NCBI GenBank assembly: GCA_010645155.1
Contig: CM021316.1
Coordinates: 3,878,703-3,942,702, forward strand
Source of the DNA: Tigriopus japonicus
Lineage: Eukaryota; Arthropoda; Copepoda; Harpacticoida; Harpacticidae
Direction of reading: 5' to 3'
DNA: 64,000 nucleotides
Numbering within the stretch: the stretch's first letter is position 1; each line of letters starts with the position of its first letter. Under the pieces are notes generated by a model. That model saw only the letters and a list, made by a program, of their open reading frames with translations. It searched no databases and was not told where the DNA came from. A program made the position numbers and the translations under genes. Below are positions 9,568-21,340 of this stretch, piece after piece.

Positions 9568-10669
9568 CAGCGGAATCTCATTTTAAGCAACTTTTCTGTC
9601 AGCTTCAAAATATTGCTTGTATCGAGATTTTGTTAATATTGAGGCTCAAGAAAATTGGCTCAAGAAACATTAAAAAATACAGGAAACTATTGGAGGAGTT
9701 TACCTCACCTTTATATAACCTTATAAGCTTACTTTTATTACAAAAAATCTGATAATGACTCAAAAACTTAGCTTTTTAAAAACAGTCATTAAAACACACA
9801 AATTGACATTACAAGTGCATGTATTTATGTATATCTCCATTACAAAGCTTAAGAACTTGCTTCAATCTCAGTTTGACAGAAAAAATGCAAGAAAAAAGTA
9901 CAATTTTGCCTTCATGATTTTTACATTATTAAACCCTTACGGGGACAAACAACTTTTTAAAAAATTTGAGCCTTCCAGGCTGTCATACTGATGAAGTTTT
10001 TTGCTATTTTCTTGAATACCTCAACAGCAAATCTTCTATTCTCAGTTTGACCTTAAATTACCTCAAATTTGAGAGACTTTCTTGGGATGATAAGACTCTT
10101 CCTTGGGTTGTTTATTTTCCATTAGGTTTTGCTTTGGCAGACACAGAAATTTGTTTCACTCTCAAACATGGCAATTTGTTGGTGAAACTAATATGTGCTT
10201 ACATTATTTTTTATAATTGTCGATAAATATTTTTTAAACTTTAAATAATCTTTAAAATAGCTCTTGTTGAGGGGCATTTTGTACAAGTTTTAGTGATTCT
10301 AGGGTTCAAAATGTAACTTTTCATTCGTCTGACTCAAACGCGAAAAATGCAAGGTGCAAGAGCCCCAAAAAGTGCGCAAACGGGACCCCAAAAAGTGCAA
10401 GATTTGCGCAAAAGTACAAGATATTGAAGCGCTGCATCGATCTTTTTAAAAATGCTGCGTTTTTTTTTGTTTTTCTTTGTGCTGTGGCCAATTTAAGAAA
10501 GAGAAGTTGGCCGAAAACTTTACGAATGTTTCTTATAACGAGATTGAGGAAAAATGTTAAATTTCTTATATCGAGAATTCTTATGTAGTAAAAATTTGCT
10601 CAGCTCGGAAAAGTTGCTTATATCGCGAAAATTGCTTTAACCGAGATTGTCTGTATCGAGATTCGACTG
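9568..10669. mobile_element. pogo/Tigger-like element, non-autonomous
   Basis: Left end CAGCGGAATCTCATTTTAAG and right end CTGTATCGAGATTCGACTG form pogo/Tigger-style termini (CAG..GAATCTC), flanked by TA at 9566-9567 and 10670-10671. Inner terminal DNA repeats themes such as TTATATCGCGAAAATTG. Frames at 9755-9991 and 9966-10226 are open but show no DDE transposase or HTH motif. Confidence 0.65.
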
Positions 10670-10810
10670 TACTTTAAAACCAAATCAACAAAATTTGAAC
10701 TCTAGTCCCAAACAAGTCATTTTCGTTTTCTTTGAAAAAAATCGAAATTGGGACTTTACAAAAAGTTGCAACAAATACTTCCTGGACACATTTCATGTAT
10801 TAATTCGTTT

Positions 10811-11011
10811 AATGAACCGTGTAGAGCTTGTTTACGTTGACGATTAGTTCAATTACCTGACGTTAGATGACAGGTCACCTTGGGAGGTTGAAAGTTGAAT
10901 TTTGGTAGAATTTCACGATCCACTTCAACTTTCAACCTCCAAAGGTGACGCGTCATCTAACGTCAGGTAATTGAACTAATAGTCAACGTAAACAAGTCTA
11001 CACGGTTCATT
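10811..11011. repeat. 200-bp palindrome (foldback)
   Basis: Arms 10811-10899 and 10922-11011 are near-perfect reverse complements (outer ends AATGAACCGTGTAGA and CTACACGGTTCATT) around a loop of about 22 bp. It could be a miniature foldback transposon. No flanking duplication was resolved. Confidence 0.8.
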
Positions 11012-11170
11012 GATTACGCTATTAATTAATAAACCATATGATAACGTTAAGCATTCTAGAAAATAGGGATAATCTTATTCTTATATCCCATTTCAACACT
11101 ATCTAAGTATATCATAGGAGTTTTTGAATATTTCACATAAACTTTTGTCATATTATCAATTGAAGTTCTC

Positions 11171-11504
11171 TAGTGATGGACCGAAAGGGCTCATAACCGA
11201 AACCGAAAGTTTCGGCCGAAAGAGCGCTTAACCGAAACCGAAACCGAAACCGAAAGCAGTGTTCACTGTTTACAAAATTGTTCAAATGCAAAATCCGCCT
11301 TAAAAATTAGAATGTGTTCGATGTCGGGTAGTCGCAAATTTTGAAAAATCTTAAAACTTAAATTTCAGAGGTTTTTGGACCAATTTTTTTTCGATTTTGT
11401 TGTCAAACTCCATTTTATTTAGTGCTTGTCTGCTTTCGGTTTCGGTAGGCATAACCGAAACCGAAACCGAAATTTCGGCCGAAAGCGCTTTCGGTCCATC
11501 ACTA
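11171..11504. mobile_element. 334-bp hAT MITE with ACCGAA repeats
   Basis: Termini TAGTGATGGACCGAAAG and CTTTCGGTCCATCACTA with a perfect 8-bp duplication AAGTTCTC (11163-11170, 11505-11512). Subterminal tandem CCGAAA motifs in both arms face each other. It sits inside the larger hAT at 8854-11888, so it is younger. Confidence 0.9.
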
Positions 11505-12689
11505 AAGTTCTCATCTCAGCCTGAATTATTATCACTATATGGCACATGAAAAGAATGACAGATTTTAAACCAGGGAATATCTTATGTAAAGACGTGTTTT
11601 CAAATACAATGTGTATTTCTAGTTATTTTAGCATCAGCAATGATGTTAACATTTAATTTTGAGTTAGTAGTTGTTGCTCTCAAGTATTTGTGTAAACTTG
11701 AATCATAGTTGACTCTTTTAATCTTATTTTACAAAAGCAGATTTGTAGTTGAACATCAGTCTATGCGTACTTTTGTCTATTAGCGGCCATTTTCTACCAT
11801 TTTCTGCCATTTTCTGCCACTTTTTGCCACTTTTTGCTACTTTTTGCCATGGCAGAAATTCAGTAAAAGCCAAAATTTGCCATCACTGGTGCCAAGAAGC
11901 ACGGAAATCATGGAGTGGGAGGCTAACAATGAGAATTATGATTTCCAACAGGAACGAACCATTTGCGTTCTTCTGCCAACGAGACCTGGCTTGCATTGAG
12001 AAGAACACGTATTTCAAATTTCAGCCCAATCGAATGCCGGAGTGAAAAGTTATGCCTTCTCAAACTTATGTACTGATGAGAGCATAGAATGAATGAACTC
12101 GTCCTTTTGTGGTAAAACGATTACCACAAAAGGGTTAGTTCATTCATTCTCGGTAGGATTTGCACTGAACTTTGAGTGAGCATAACTTTTGTCTCCGACG
12201 TTCGATTGAGCTGAAAATTGAAATACTTATTCTTGTCAACACATGCAAGGTCTCATTTGCAGAAGAACGTAATTGATTTGTTCTTACTGGAAATCATTAT
12301 TCTCATTGCTAGCCTCCCGCTCCATGATTCCAGTGCTTCTTGCTGGTGCCAAGGCATAGACCACGGAACTACTGGACGACTTACGCCTACGCAACCTTTC
12401 TTAATGCATTTGGTAAGGTATGTGTAGGTAAAATTTCAACAATAGTTTAGGACTTAATGATTTGTTTGCTCCAAATCAATGAAGATTTTGTTTGTGCGTT
12501 ATAGATAAAAGAACATGATCTATCCCTTCCTTAATTGTCTCCCATAACTTTGTAGCACCTCTCCTCTGGTACTCTGCTCGCCATTGTGTCAAGCCTTAAT
12601 TAGTGGAAATGTCAAATTAGAAAAGCCTTCAATGACAAACTACAAAAGCGAAAACACGTATTTTTTTCTCTTTATTCAAATTGCTTTAT

Positions 12690-12704
12690 TGGTGACCCCG
12701 ACGT
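12690..12704 (+). other. primer binding site (tRNA-Trp type) of a Ty3/gypsy element
   Basis: TGGTGACCCCGACGT is the complement of a tRNA-Trp 3' end, the same primer site type used by avian retroviruses. It lies about 100 bp before recognisable gag coding sequence, so the 5' LTR should end at about 12688. I could not set the LTR start. Confidence 0.55.
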
Positions 12705-12789
12705 ATCCAATTTCTCGTCCAGAAGCTCTATTCTTATCATTGCAACACCAACTAAGGATGAGGGGTTTTCCTTACCATCAATTTCAGCT

Positions 12790-15113
12790 ACCACGGTTAA
12801 ACTTCCAACATTTTGGCCAGAGTCTCCAATTGTATGGTTTTCCCAAGCTGAGTCTCAGTTCGCCATTAAAGGGATTTCTTTAGATGAGACCAAATATCAT
12901 AATGTGCTAGCAGCCTTGCCCCAATCGATCGTCAAACGCATTGTGCAACTTCTTATCTCTCCACCACCCGCTGGTGCACGTTATTCAACGCTGAAGGAAC
13001 GATTGATCTCTACGTTCAGCTTGTCCTCTTACCAAAGAGGTCAACAACTCACTCGGATATCGCCGCTGGGGGATTGGATGCCTTCTGAACTCATGGATGA
13101 CATGTTGGGATTACTTGGTGATCATCAGGCATGTTTTTTGATCAAAACGCTCTTCATGGATCAGCTTCCAGAGGATATATGCACTCATTTGATTCCAAAC
13201 ATGGATGAATTTTCGCCGCGCGAATTAGCTCTGGCGGTGGATTAATATCTATCGACCCGTCCACCTTCCATTCATGTGATTTCCAAGGTCAAAGGTCGGG
13301 CTGTATTTGAACATCAAGCTCAAAAAGTCTACCGATTCCATAAACAATGGGGGTTGCGAGCTTTCCATTGAGACTTCGTGTTCATTCAGCAAGTCGTCGC
13401 ATGGTTCTTCATAACATCCTTCTTCTCGTGTTCTTTCCATTCAGGGAAACGAAAAGTACGGCCATCAATAAACAATGTTGGTGGCCGTTTGCTATTTGTT
13501 ACTAATAAAAAGAACAATCTCTCTTATTTGGTCGATTCGGGTGCACAAGTCGGTATATTACCGGTTTCACATGCAATGCGGTCGTCGTGTCAAAGTTTTC
13601 CATCATTTTCTGCGGCCAATGGCTCGATCATTCATTGTTATGGTCGAGTAACGCAAGAACTACATCTTGAAGATCAATGGTACTCTTGGACCTTCTTTTT
13701 GGCGGCATTGGATTAAGCTATCTTAGGCAGGGTTGGGGAGTAATTGTAATTGCAATTACAATTACGTAATTTCAATTACAATTACGTAATTTCAATTACA
13801 ATTACGTAATTTCAATTACAATTACGTAATTTCAATTACAATTACGTAATTTCAATTACAATTACGTAATTTCAATTACAATTACATGTAATTGCAATAG
13901 TAATTAATTACAATTTTGGGCCAAGTAATTGTAATTGTAATCAATTACATTTTTGGTCATGTAATTGACGAATTTTCAATTACAAATTACCAATTATTTT
14001 TCAAACTCTTACTTCTTCAAATTAACCATAATATCAATTGATACTTTGAGTTTTCACTTGCAAAACAATTATTTTGTCATCAATTTGCGGTCAATGTGAT
14101 GCCACTAACAGGTAGCTTTTGTTACAATACACACCCAAGCTATGATGTTAAAATACTTTGAAACTAAAATTGCTTTTGACCATGATTTTTGTGTCAGGAG
14201 GTGGGGCTTTTCACAACTAAAGGGAAACAAATGAGGTGAAAAAAAAAGTTTTAAAACATCATCATACTTGATTTATTTGTAAAAAGTTCGTGTTTTCTAG
14301 AAAAGAAAAATATACCTTGTGGTTCATGGCATAATAGTTTCGATATTTAAGCCCGTTCATAAACTTTTGGTTTTTATAAATCACTCTTTTATAGTAATCT
14401 TTCAGGCATTAAAAGTTGCCAGTTGGTGCATCGCCATTTATAAATGGCAGATCTGTTTATTTTTCATCGTTTTAATAAGGCAAAAGGGTGAAAGAGACGG
14501 AAGGATCGTAATTGACTTGTAATTGACATGTAATTGTAATTGAAGTCAATTACATTTTCGGAGGATGTAATTGTAATTGTACTTAATTACATTTTTCAAG
14601 TAATTGACCCAACTCTGATCTTAGGAGATGATTTTCTCCGAGCCAATAATCTTATGATTGATTTAGTCAACCATCGTTCGATTCAACGGGCGATTTCTGG
14701 GTATTCGGGCAAGGCCGTAGCTCCACGTCAAAATTCAAGTTCAAATCCGTTCCTGCAACTATTAGACCAATTTCCTGAGATTCTTACTCCGGCCTTTAAC
14801 AATGTTACACCGAAGCACGGAGTTTTTCATCATCTTCCCACGATTGGTCATCCCGTGTTCTCCAAGGTGCGTCGAATGGGCGGAGAAAAATTGGACGCTG
14901 CGAAAACTGATTTTCATCGGATGATGGATCTCGGACTCTCGGTATATGTCATCGTTCAAAAAGTGATTATGCATCAGCCTTGTACGTCACTCCTAAGGCC
15001 GATGGAACGTGGCGTTGTTGTGGAGACTATCGCAATTTAAATGAAAAGACTACCGGATCGTTATACTATTTCTCATATTCAGGATTTTGTGGAAGGTCTC
15101 TTTATGAACGTTC
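12790..15113 (+). pseudogene. Ty3/gypsy retrotransposon gag-protease-RT remnant
   Basis: Gag sequence starts near 12790 (TVKLPTFWPESPIVWFSQAE) and continues in the frame 12904-13245 (ALPQSIVKRIV, LKERLISTF, LGDHQACFLIKTLF). A retropepsin follows at 13440-13716 with the catalytic YLVDSGAQVG. After the hAT insertion, 14618-15040 gives the pol linker and RT N-terminus (GDDFLRANN, KHGVFHHLPT, KVRRMGGEKLDAAKTDF, then GTWRCCGDYRNLN in another frame). Removing the 13728-14617 insertion rejoins the domain, apart from one stop codon at 13714. The RT is cut at about 15113, where an inverted gypsy fragment begins. Frameshifts and stops show that it is dead. Confidence 0.85.
13728..14617. mobile_element. 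hAT-type element with (CAATTACAATTACGTAATTT) subterminal repeats
   Basis: Ends are CAGGGTTGGGGAGTAATTG and TAATTGACCCAACTCTG, with the 8-bp duplication ATCTTAGG at 13720-13727 and 14618-14625. Inside the left end about seven 20-bp repeats (13760-13880) contain the palindrome ATTACGTAAT. The 890-bp element has no transposase. It is inserted in the gypsy protease/RT linker. Confidence 0.92.
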
Positions 15114-15400
15114 TTTAGCACCTTTTTGTCTGCAGCAGCAGTTTTAATGACCTGGCTGGGGCAAGTGCCTGCACAAATAGCAAGAGCAAGAGAAGGTAGA
15201 CTGGAGAACAAGAGCGAGGGAAGAGCCTGTGCAAGAGAATTGGCTGAAGCCAATTTGGAATCGGAGTTTTGAGCTTGGGCCAAAGATAGAGGGGAAATGG
15301 ATTCCACCAAGGAGCAAATGCGTGAAAATGCATCAGCCACTACGTTTTGCTTCCCAGACATGAGTTGAATTTGAGTTGTGAATTCTGAAATGAACGATGA
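15114..15400 (-). pseudogene. Ty3/gypsy fragment, region after RNase H, inverted
   Basis: On the minus strand the frame includes FTTQIQLMSGKQNVVADAFSR, matching the end of the RNase H/tether region of gypsy polyproteins (the NVVADALSR signature), followed by a Ser/Ala-rich stretch. It abuts the plus-strand RT fragment at about 15113, so the two pieces face each other, which suggests an inversion or two insertions. Confidence 0.75.
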
Positions 15401-15539
15401 TTGGCGTTGTTGACGACCCGAAACGCAATGCCTGGTTTTGGGAAAGGCAACAAAAGTGAGAGACTTATGGTTGGTAAATCTTTAATGGTTGGTAAAAAGA
15501 CGAACATCACGACCTTTCGAAAAATGTCAATTTTTGTCA

Positions 15540-18030
15540 ATTGTCAATTTCGATTACGTAATTTCAATTTCAATTACGTAATTTCAATTTCAATTACGTA
15601 ATTTCAATTTCAATTACGAAATTTCAATTTCAATTACGTAATTTCAATTTCAATTACGTAATTTCAATTACGTAATTTCAATTTCAATTACGTAATTTCA
15701 ATTTTAATTACGTAATTTTAATTTCAATTAAGAAATTTTAATTTCAATTAAGAAATTTTAATTTCAATCAAGAAATTTTAATTTCAATTAAGTAATTTCA
15801 ATTTCAATTACGTAATTTCAATTTCAATTACGTAATTTCAATTAAAAAATTTCAATTTCAATTAAGTAATTTCAATTTCAATTAAGTAATTTTAATTACA
15901 ATTAAGTAATTTCAATTACAATTAAGTAATTTCAATTACAATTAAGTAATTTCAATTACAATTAAGTAATTTCAATTACAATTAAGTAATTTCAATTACA
16001 ATTAAGTAATTTCAATTACAATTAAGTAATTTCAACTACAATTAAGTAATTTCAATTACAATTAAGTAATTTCAATTACAATTAAGTAATTTCAATTACA
16101 ATTAAGTAATTTCAATTACAATTAAGTAATTTCAATTACAATTAAGTAATTTCAATAACAATTAAGTAATTTCAATAACAATTAAGTAATTTCAATTACA
16201 ATTAAGTAATTTCAATTACAATTACGCAATTTCAATAAAAACTACGTAATTTCAATTTCAATTACGTAATTTCAATTAAGTAATTTCAATTACAATTACG
16301 TAATTTCAATTACAATTACGTAATTTCAATTACAATTAAAAAATTTTAATTACAATTAGGTAATTTCATTTTCAATTACGTAATTTCAATTAAGTAATTT
16401 CAATTAAAATTACGTAATTTCAATTACAATTAAGTAATTACAATTACAATAAAGTAATTACAATAACAATTAAGTAATTTCAATTACAATTAAGCAATAT
16501 CAATAACAATTAAGCAAGTTCAATTACAATTAAGTAATTTCAATAACAATTAAGTAATTTCAATTACAATTACGTAATTTCAATAAAAACTACGTAATTT
16601 CAATTTCAATTAAGTAACTTCAATTACAATTACAATTAAGTAATTTCAATCACAATTAAGTAATTTCAATTACAATTAAGTAATTTCAATTACAATTAAG
16701 TAATTTCAATTACAATTAGGTAATTTCAATTACAATTAGGTAATTTCAATTACAATTAGGTAATTTCAATTACAATTAAGTAATTTCAATTACAATTAAG
16801 TAATTTCAAGTACAATTAAGTAATTTCAAGTACAATTAAGTAATTTCAATCACAATTAAGTAATTTCAATTAAGTAATTTCAATTTCAATTAAGCAATAT
16901 CAATTACAATTAAGCAATTTCAATTACAATTAAGCAAGTTCAATTACAATTAAGCAAGTTCAATTACAATTAAGTAATTTCAATAACAATTAAGTAATTT
17001 CAATTACAATTACGTAATTTCAATAAAAACTACGTAATTTCAATTTCAATTAAGTAACTTCAATTACAATTACGTAATTTCAATTACAATTAAGTAATTT
17101 CAATCACAATTAAGTAATTTCAATTACAATTAAGTAATTTCAATTACAATTAAGTAATTTCAATTACAATTAAGTAATTTCAATTACAATTAAGTAATTT
17201 CAATTACAATTAAGTAATTTCAATTACAATTAGGTAATTTCAATTACAATTAAGTAATTTCAATTAAGTAATTTCAATTACAATTAAGTAATTTCAAGTA
17301 CAATTAAGTAATTTCAATTACAATTAAGTAATTTCAATTAAGTAATTTCAATTTCAATTAAGCAATATCAATTACAATTAAGCAATTTCAATTACAATTA
17401 AGCAATTTCAATTACAATTAAGCAATTTCAATTACAATTAAGTAGTTTCAATTACAATTAAGTAATTTCAATTACAATTAAGTAATTTCAATTACAATTA
17501 AGTAAGTTCAATTTCAATTACGTAAGTTCAATAACAAATATATAATTTCAATTACAACTAAGTAATTTCAATAACAATTAAGTAATTTTAATTACAATTA
17601 AGTAATTTCAATTACAATTAAGTAATTTCAATTACAATTAAGTAATTTCAATTACAATTAAGTAATTTCAATTACAATTAAGTAATTTCAATTACAATTA
17701 AGTAATTTCAATAACAATTAAGTAATTTCAATAACAATTAAGTAATTTCAATTACAATTAAGTTATTTCAATTACAATTAAGTTTTTTCAATTACAATTA
17801 AGTAATTTCAATTACAATTAAGTAATTTCAATTACAATTAAGTTATTTCAATTTCAATTATGTAATTTCAATTAAGTAATTTCAATTTCAATTAAGCAAT
17901 ATCAATTACAATTAAGCAATTTCAATTACAATTAAGTAATTTCAATTTTAATTAAGCAATATCAATTATAATTAAGCAATTTCAATTACAATTAAGTAAT
18001 TTCAATTACGATTACGTAATTTCAATTACA
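15540..18030. repeat. 20-bp satellite array, about 124 units
   Basis: The unit is close to AATTTCAATTACAATTAAGT. Units up to about 15890 are mostly AATTTCAATTTCAATTACGT; later ones carry AAGT in place of ACGT. The array is flanked on the right (18031) by the unique part of the hAT element seen at 13870, so it equals the subterminal repeat of that element, expanded. Blocks recur at a distance of 440 bp (CAATAAAAACTACGTAATTT at 16581 and 17021). Confidence 0.95.
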
Positions 18031-18628
18031 ATTACATGTAATTGCAATAGTAATTAATTACAATTTTGGGCGAAGTAATTGTAATTGTAATTAATTACAT
18101 TATTGGCCATTTAATTGACGAATTTTCAATTATAAATTATTAATGACATTTCAAACTCTTACTTCTTCAAATTAACCATAATTTCCTTTGAGTTTTCACT
18201 TGCAAAACAATAATTTTGTCATCAATTTATGGTCAATGTAATGCCATTAACAGGTAGCTTTTGTTACAATACACACCCAAGCTATGATGTTTAAATACTT
18301 TAAAACCAAAATTGCTTTTGACCATGATTTTTGTGTCAGGAGGTAAGGCTTTTTACAACTAAGGGCAGACAAATGAGGTGGAAAAATAAAGTTTTAAAAC
18401 TTCTTCATACTTGATATATTTGTAAAAAGTTCGTGTTTTCTAGAAAAGAAAAAAATACCTTGTGGTTCATGGCATAATAGTTTCGATATTTAAGCCCGTT
18501 CATAAACTTTTGGTTTTTATAAATCACTCTTTTATAGTAACCTTTCAGGCATTATAAGTTGCCAGTTGGTGCATTGCCATTTAAAAATGGCAGATCTGTT
18601 TATTTTATTATCGTTTTATTAAGGCAAA
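18031..18628. mobile_element. second copy of the CAGGG/AATTAC hAT element, internal part
   Basis: From ATTACATGTAATTGCAATAG onward this matches 13876-14480 closely, including AGGTAGCTTTTGTTACAATA and ATGGCATAATAGTTTCGATA. Similarity ends at about 18628 with no terminal inverted repeat, so the copy has lost its right end; its left terminus was not found either. Confidence 0.85.
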
Positions 18629-18640
18629 ATTTATCAAATT

Positions 18641-18835
18641 TTGTTGAATGAAGTTCTGAAAGTTCCAATCGTAGACATCGTAGAGTCGTTCATAGAATTA
18701 CTAGACTCTGACCATCATCAAACATGCAGCCGTAAGGAGAACCACTCAACAGATTCATGTTTTTGTACGCAATGTGGAAATAGCGTCATCCATACCAGTC
18801 ACACTAGTTTTGCAACGCATGATACAAACTTATAA
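18641..18835 (+). CDS. short ORF, possible 3' exon of an unknown gene
   Basis: The 64-residue frame begins at a TTG, not an ATG, so only a continuation from upstream would make sense. It contains a Cys cluster (FCTQCGNSVIH). AATAAAG lies at 18849, about 14 bp after the stop, in the position of a poly(A) signal. I do not recognise the protein and see no upstream exon because the hAT/satellite block intervenes. Confidence 0.2.
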   Translation: MLNEVLKVPIVDIVESFIELLDSDHHQTCSRKENHSTDSCFCTQCGNSVIHTSHTSFATHDTNL

Positions 18836-21340
18836 TTTGGACATAGCAATAAAGAAAAATACAAAAAATGCCCCTCCCTACTTATAAGTTTTGGGTTTCA
18901 ATGATTTTGAGGTATTGATAAAGAGTTTGAAACTGATCGATCAAGAACGGTAGATCGTAACGATTACATTATATTTCTTTTTCAGAACCCGTAAAATGAA
19001 AAAAAATGCCACGAATGTGCACATTTTCGTTAGCAGCTCTGACCAAAGGAAAACAACGCCAGTACAAATGAAGTGACCTCCTACAAGAAGGAGAAATCTA
19101 AGAGCCTAAACTAGCTCTAGATTCATTTTAAATTTATTTTTTATTTGTATTTGCCTTCTGTTCGTCGATGTCAAAAGAAAAATAGATTATACAAATAACA
19201 ACATCTTTGGATTTAGTTGATACGTATCAGATTTGGGCATTTGAATATGTTTATATATTTGAATAAATATGGTGTATGTAAAAATTGTTGGGCAAAAGTT
19301 GAAGGTCCTGAACCAATGAACGTTTTCAAGGTAACATAAACAGGCTTAAGACTGTTTTTCTGTTGGATGCACTTCCACCATCCAAACAGGAATGACGCTT
19401 GGGTGTAGAGTAAAGAACCATCCAAAGACAAATTTATGGATGGATTAATGGATTTGTGGATGATTGTTTTATTGCCTTCAATTGATTTTTCATTGATTTT
19501 ATCGGTATCTTATCTGAAATTATAGTAATAATCTTTATAATAATCCTTGCAAAATTTCGGTCTCATTAGACAATTATAACAATACTTTAGACATCTCATT
19601 ATTGTTTGGGGTGATACGTGTACAAGGCCCATCCTGGGTTTTACAAATTATCTGAAATCTAATTATGAAATTACTTCCCGCCGTCAGGAAGAAACTGTCA
19701 ATGAATTACACGCTCTTGATAACATGACACAAAGGTTCAATTAATATGAATTAAGGCAACCGCCAGTCATAAAGTCAATGAACGTTTAAATGGATTGGCG
19801 AAGAAAGGTGGCCCAGCCTTCTCAATCAAAATCGTTATCAAAAAACACAGTTAGAGTACATGCAACACCAAGTGGATATCACGCAAAGATTTCACAGCAA
19901 GCAGGAATTTCAGGCCAACAATACACGCAAACGTCCACAAGTCACTAATTTCCCATAGTCGTTTTAATTTAAGCAGTTTGTCGCTCTAGGCCGAATTTAT
20001 AATCCGCGTTTAGAATAATCGTCTTTATTAAGTAGTTTCAACAGGATCATATTTATTGAATAATGCACAGTTAAACAACAGTTTGATCCGACCTTTAACT
20101 GGATTCTCAACATGTCATTTCAACATCAATATTTGATGTCACATAAACCAAGGAAATCTAGAGATCTAGTTTTGTTCCTTGCTCTAGATTGTAATATATT
20201 AGCTCTTCTGAGACTGGAATATTTTGGTTTTGCTGAAGGAATAGTCACAACCTATTTGTGGACCCCAAAAAGAGATATCATTAGTTTTCTTTTGAACAAC
20301 AATAGGATTTCCTCTTTCGCATTTACTTACACGTAAAATAAACTTTTTCTTGTTGTGGTGAGTCCCCTTAACATTACTGATGATGGCAAACAAACAAATA
20401 TGACAAAGAACAAAGACAAACAAACAAACAACCAAGTACAAAGCGGAAGAAAAATCACAAACAAAAACAAACAAATCGGAAAAAGAAGTCAACATATTTT
20501 GTTTGTTTTGGTATCCCCGAAAAACAGGGCTGCCAAAAATGACATCACTTACAAGTTGAAAAAGGTCAAAAGAAAACAAAGTCTTAAACAATTTTCAATT
20601 TAAATTATTTTATTTTGATAAGATTGATACGACAGGCGTTCAAGGATGTTGTTTGCTGAATTTCAGCATCATACGTTCCTCCGTTCCCAAGAAACAATGT
20701 TTCGAAATTTGCTAAAGTCGCAATACATACGCGCGGAAACGAGATAAAAATCGACCCTAGGTACAAATGTTCGGTCGGAAGAGCGCGCTATGCTCTACGC
20801 GTCAAATAACTCTAAAGGTAACAAATTTCAGTCGATCAAGTTGAAATTTAGCATGTGAGCTTTATATTACAAGCCGGACAACTCGTTTAACTAGATTTTT
20901 CTATGTCTAATACAGAATTCCAAAGATGGTCTTGTGAGTGGAAAAAGGTCAACAGCAAGCCAAGGTTTTAAAGAATTTCACAGGTCAAAACTAAGTGTTC
21001 CAATTGTATGAAATATACTTCTTGGACCAATAAATCCATTCAACAGAATTATTAGTGGGGCAAAAATGATCATCAGACACCCGCTTTTAAAATTATTACA
21101 AATCATGACAGCAACACTGATTTTGTTTGGAAGTGTTACAAATTTAACCCCAAACAAACTGAGAAAAGACCAAAATCAAATTAATGATTCTGAACATTGA
21201 TTCTGAACGCTGATTCTGAACAAACCCGTCATGCACCTAGAAAATTCACATAAAAAGAGGCAAATGAAACGGACAAATTGTGAAAATTATCCAAATTCCA
21301 TTGCCAGATGCAAAAATTCCAAAATGACAACAGAAACATA
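18836..21340. other. 2.5-kb stretch without a supported gene
   Basis: Short frames occur on both strands (19213-19431, 20112-20336, 20199-20591) with no motifs. An AAAC/CAAA-rich tract lies at 20385-20480, which makes long but meaningless open frames on both strands. Confidence 0.4.

Larger units (their letters stand above)
8854..11888. mobile_element. 3.0-kb hAT-type element with nested insertions
   Basis: Ends are CAGTGATGGCA (8854) and TGCCATCACTG (to 11888), flanked by a perfect 8-bp duplication GTGCCAAG at 8846-8853 and 11889-11896. Subterminal repeats of the type TGGCAGAAAATGGC lie inside both ends (8875-8965 and 11785-11860). No hAT transposase is visible; the interior is AT-rich and holds a pogo-like element, a palindrome and a second small hAT. 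A 150-bp piece of the same family is at 55537. Confidence 0.85.
8841..12352. repeat. foldback element (now split by a hAT insertion)
   Basis: Left arm starts GTGCTGTGCCAAG (8841-8853) and continues after the hAT element at 11897 (AAGCACGGAAATCATGGAG...); the right arm (about 12150-12352) is its reverse complement and ends GCTTCTTGCTGGTGCC. The centre is a tight hairpin near 12085-12150 made of CCTTTTGTGGTAA and TTACCACAAAAGG. Arms are about 200 bp and diverged. Confidence 0.65.

Noticed and set aside
15540..18030. CRISPR-like regular repeats
   Set aside because: The units are contiguous without unique spacers, and the organism is clearly eukaryotic; it is a satellite.
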